Positions 62,151 to 64,000 of a stretch of 64,000 nt of DNA are shown piece after piece. Both the position numbers and the translations under genes were made by a program. Within the stretch, counting starts at the first letter, position 1. Every line of letters begins with the position of its first letter. Below the pieces are notes generated by a model that saw only the letters and a program-made list of their open reading frames with translations, was not told the DNA's origin and made no database searches. The stretch is from Duganella sp. Root1480D1 (lineage in GTDB: Bacteria; Pseudomonadota; Gammaproteobacteria; Burkholderiales; Burkholderiaceae_D), in contig NZ_LMFZ01000047.1 in the NCBI RefSeq assembly GCF_001427305.1, positions 164,696 through 228,695 of the forward strand, read 5' to 3'.

Positions 62151-63053
62151 TTATTGAACCATGCCTGGCCAGCTTGGAATCGTAATTTGCAGGAACTCGA
62201 TCAGTGCGCGCGTGCGGACCGGCAAGAAGCGCCTGGACGGGTAAAGCAAATGAACTTCATGGGGCGCCGCTTGCCACTCGGGCAGGATACGCACGAGCTG
62301 GCCGCTTTGCAGCAAGTCTTCGACCAGCCAAAGTGGAGCCATCCCGAGAGCAAATCCCGACGCCAGGCATTCGCGTACCCCCTGCGAGCTGTTGATGCGA
62401 AAACGTCCGCGCACTTCGATTTCCGCCACTTGTCCGCCACGACGGAAGGCAATCCGGTCGCCGCCTGGCAGCCACGCGTAGCGCACAAAGTTATGTCCGG
62501 CCAGCTCCTCCAGCGTTGCCGGCGTACCGAAGCGATGCAGATACTGCGGAGATGCCAGCAGCACGCGCGGCGACGACGCGACTTTTCTCGCGATCAGGTT
62601 GCCAGGCAGGTCGCCGCCGAGGCGTACTGCAAGGTCGACGCCCTCCTCAACCAGGTCGATCATGCGATCGTTCAGGATCAATTCGACCTGGATATTCGGA
62701 TGCGCTTCGAGGAATCGCTGGATCGCCGCACTCAAATGCGCCTGGCCGATGCCGACCGGCGCGCTGACCCGGATCGCGCCTGAGGGCTGTTCCAGGGCGC
62801 CATGGACGTCCGCCAAGGCTTCCTCATAAGCGTCAAGCACGCGTTTGGCCTGCTCATAAAATCGTTTGCCGGCATCCGTTACCGTCAAGCTGGTGGAACT
62901 GCGCTCCAGCAGGCGAGCGCCGATCGTTCGCTCGAGATTCGAAATTGTCTTGCTGACAGTCGGCTGTGTAATTCCCGCTTCACGGGCGGCCGCTGACAAG
63001 CTGCCCGTTTCCACGACACGTACAAAAGACTGCATTCCCTTGAGTTGATCCAT
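62151..63053 (-). CDS. LysR-family transcriptional regulator
   Basis: A 300-residue regulator. The N-terminal helix-turn-helix is MDQLKGMQSFVRVVETGSLSAAAREAGITQP (about 1-60) with the typical TVSKTISNLERTIGARLLER; the substrate-binding domain follows. The ATG at 63053 is chosen because the family normally starts at this point; the frame continues upstream without similarity. It is divergent from the SDR gene, with a dyad between them, so it probably controls that gene. Confidence 0.93.
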   Translation of the reverse strand: MDQLKGMQSFVRVVETGSLSAAAREAGITQPTVSKTISNLERTIGARLLERSSTSLTVTDAGKRFYEQAKRVLDAYEEALADVHGALEQPSGAIRVSAPVGIGQAHLSAAIQRFLEAHPNIQVELILNDRMIDLVEEGVDLAVRLGGDLPGNLIARKVASSPRVLLASPQYLHRFGTPATLEELAGHNFVRYAWLPGGDRIAFRRGGQVAEIEVRGRFRINSSQGVRECLASGFALGMAPLWLVEDLLQSGQLVRILPEWQAAPHEVHLLYPSRRFLPVRTRALIEFLQITIPSWPGMVQ

Positions 63054-63062
63054 TGTTCCCAG

Positions 63063-63079
63063 CATTCCATTTTGGAATG
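63063..63079. promoter_or_regulatory. Candidate LysR-type operator
   Basis: CATTCCA-TTT-TGGAATG is a perfect 17-bp dyad between the divergent LysR and SDR genes, containing a T-N11-A core. Its position 10 bp before the LysR start fits autorepression and activation of the SDR gene. Confidence 0.55.
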
Positions 63080-63163
63080 GCATCCATTCGATTTGACCGC
63101 ATACCCAACATTTTTTGAAGAGCATACACTGCGTCGCAACTCAACTTCAATCGGAGGAGCGAT

Positions 63164-63874
63164 ATGCTCGGCAATCAACACGTAGTCATCTTCGGCGGCA
63201 GCAGCGGGATCGGTTTGGCTGCGGCCGGCCAAGCCAGGAGCCTGGGCGCAAGACTCACCTTGGTCGGCCGAAGCCGTGAAAAGCTGAACCGGGCTGCAGA
63301 ATCACTGGGAGGCGCCCGAGTCGTCGTGGCAGACATTACGGACCGCGCGGCAGTCGAAGCGGTGTTCGCCGGCATGGAACGCGTGGATCATCTGGTCGTC
63401 ACCGCTGGCACCTTTAACGCAGGCCGCGTAGCCGATACCGACCCGGACACCTTGCTGCGCGCGCTTGACGAGCGTATCGCCGGCCCCCTGTATGCGATCA
63501 AGGCAGCACTGCCCTTGTTTGCCGAACGTGCTTCCATCACGCTGATGGGCGGCCAATTGTCGGATCGCCCGACCGGCAACGGCGTTGCAGTGATTTCGGC
63601 TGCGGTTCGCGGCGTCGAGGCGCTTGCAGGCGCGCTCGCGCAAGAGCTGAAACCCATTCGCGTGAACGTGGTCGCGCCAGGTTTCACCGACACTCCGCTG
63701 TTCGACGTGCTAGGCGAAAGCAGCAAGGTATTCCTTCAACAGGTTGCCGAAAGCCTTCCAGTCGGACGCGTGGGCCGCGCGGAGGAAATCGGTTCTGCCA
63801 TCCTGTTCATGATGACCAATGCCTACGTTAATGGAGAGGTGCTGCATATCGATGGCGGGGGGCGACTGGTATGA
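63164..63874 (+). CDS. SDR-fold protein lacking the usual catalytic residues
   Basis: A 236-residue Rossmann protein with a GGAGGA ribosome site. The cofactor motif is FGGSSGIGLAAAGQA (TGxxxGxG type). The later SDR motifs are altered: where YxxxK should stand the sequence is VAVISAAV, and the catalytic Ser region reads ITLMGGQLS. The end is normal (RVNVVAPGFTDTPLF, VNGEVLHIDGG). It probably binds NAD(P) but may not be an ordinary dehydrogenase. It is divergent from a LysR regulator and 7 bp before a metallophosphoesterase gene. Confidence 0.88.
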   Translation: MLGNQHVVIFGGSSGIGLAAAGQARSLGARLTLVGRSREKLNRAAESLGGARVVVADITDRAAVEAVFAGMERVDHLVVTAGTFNAGRVADTDPDTLLRALDERIAGPLYAIKAALPLFAERASITLMGGQLSDRPTGNGVAVISAAVRGVEALAGALAQELKPIRVNVVAPGFTDTPLFDVLGESSKVFLQQVAESLPVGRVGRAEEIGSAILFMMTNAYVNGEVLHIDGGGRLV

Positions 63875-63881
63875 TTAGACG

Positions 63882-64000
63882 ATGCGCTTACTGATTCTCT
63901 CCGACCTCCATCGTGAATTCTGGAATAAACACCAGGTTTCGTTTGACCTCGCGTCCTCGTTGCCGGACGCCGTTGTCCTGGCTGGGGACATCGATACCAG
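63882..64000 (+). CDS. Metallophosphoesterase, 5' part
   Basis: The first 39 residues of a gene cut by the window end: MRLLILSDLHREFWNKHQVS and a later VVLAGDID. SDLH and GDID are the first metal-binding motifs of calcineurin-like phosphoesterases. It begins 7 bp after the SDR gene, so the two may be co-transcribed. Confidence 0.8.
   Translation, partial: MRLLILSDLHREFWNKHQVSFDLASSLPDAVVLAGDIDT

Noticed and set aside
1-64000. tRNA, rRNA, CRISPR or prophage elements
   Set aside because: I found no cloverleaf-like sequence, no repeat-spacer pattern and no integrase, transposase or phage structural genes.

Overview
The window is a GC-rich, densely coded chromosomal stretch of a Gram-negative betaproteobacterium. 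Outer-membrane and TonB machinery, a PhaM-type polyhydroxyalkanoate granule protein, Tag, MnmC, QueC and the local gene neighbourhoods all fit Burkholderiales, most likely Oxalobacteraceae (Massilia, Duganella or Janthinobacterium type). That placement is inference from gene content, since there is no rRNA in the window. I see no tRNA, rRNA, CRISPR array, prophage or complete insertion sequence.

Layout. 0-8.1 kb: a GAF-GAF histidine kinase, two small genes, a secreted serine hydrolase, a CHASE-type diguanylate cyclase, then queC. 8.2-14.5 kb: tamA-tamB, the outer-membrane translocation and assembly module. 14.5-19.4 kb: small membrane proteins and a three-gene DCC / DUF4166 / TIGR01777 operon. 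19.4-24.4 kb: a three-gene condensin operon of the MksBEF/Wadjet type with no nuclease gene next to it, preceded by a large REP-like inverted repeat. 24.5-28.3 kb: two tandem DUF3108 proteins, an LtrA-type membrane protein and PhaM. 28.3-36 kb: a minus-strand chain of six tightly packed genes (GGDEF protein, tag, mnmC, histidine kinase, response regulator with repeats, small protein). 36-39 kb: DUF4142 protein, then a COG4315 protein with an ECF sigma factor and anti-sigma factor, then an HxlR regulator. 39-47.6 kb: response regulator with an AraC output, a TonB-dependent receptor with an apparently leaderless 13-codon upstream ORF, a BlaI-M56 peptidase operon carrying two TonB C-terminal domains and a SIMPL protein, and a second TonB receptor. 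47.6-53.1 kb: pnuC, a TPR-methyltransferase, a solute-binding protein, an alpha/beta hydrolase, a PH-domain protein coupled to a 42-residue membrane peptide, and a secreted lipin-like HAD phosphatase. 53.3-64 kb: a secreted PI-PLC/C-type-lectin/CUB-like/ricin protein, a zincin, two tandem EAL phosphodiesterase paralogues, DUF2145 and companion, a LysR-SDR pair, and the start of a metallophosphoesterase.

Themes. Signalling genes are unusually frequent: two GGDEF cyclases, two EAL proteins with degenerate GGDEF domains, two histidine kinases, two response regulators, an ECF pair, and BlaI, HxlR and LysR regulators. The most promising items for new biology are the leaderless Cys-containing upstream ORF of the TonB receptor, the divergent PI-PLC-lectin / lipin-like phosphatase pair, the nuclease-free Mks operon, the BlaI/M56/TonB operon with visible operators, and the small coupled or regulated peptides. 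All coordinates and motifs come from reading the sequence; family names rest on motif recognition, not on a database search.
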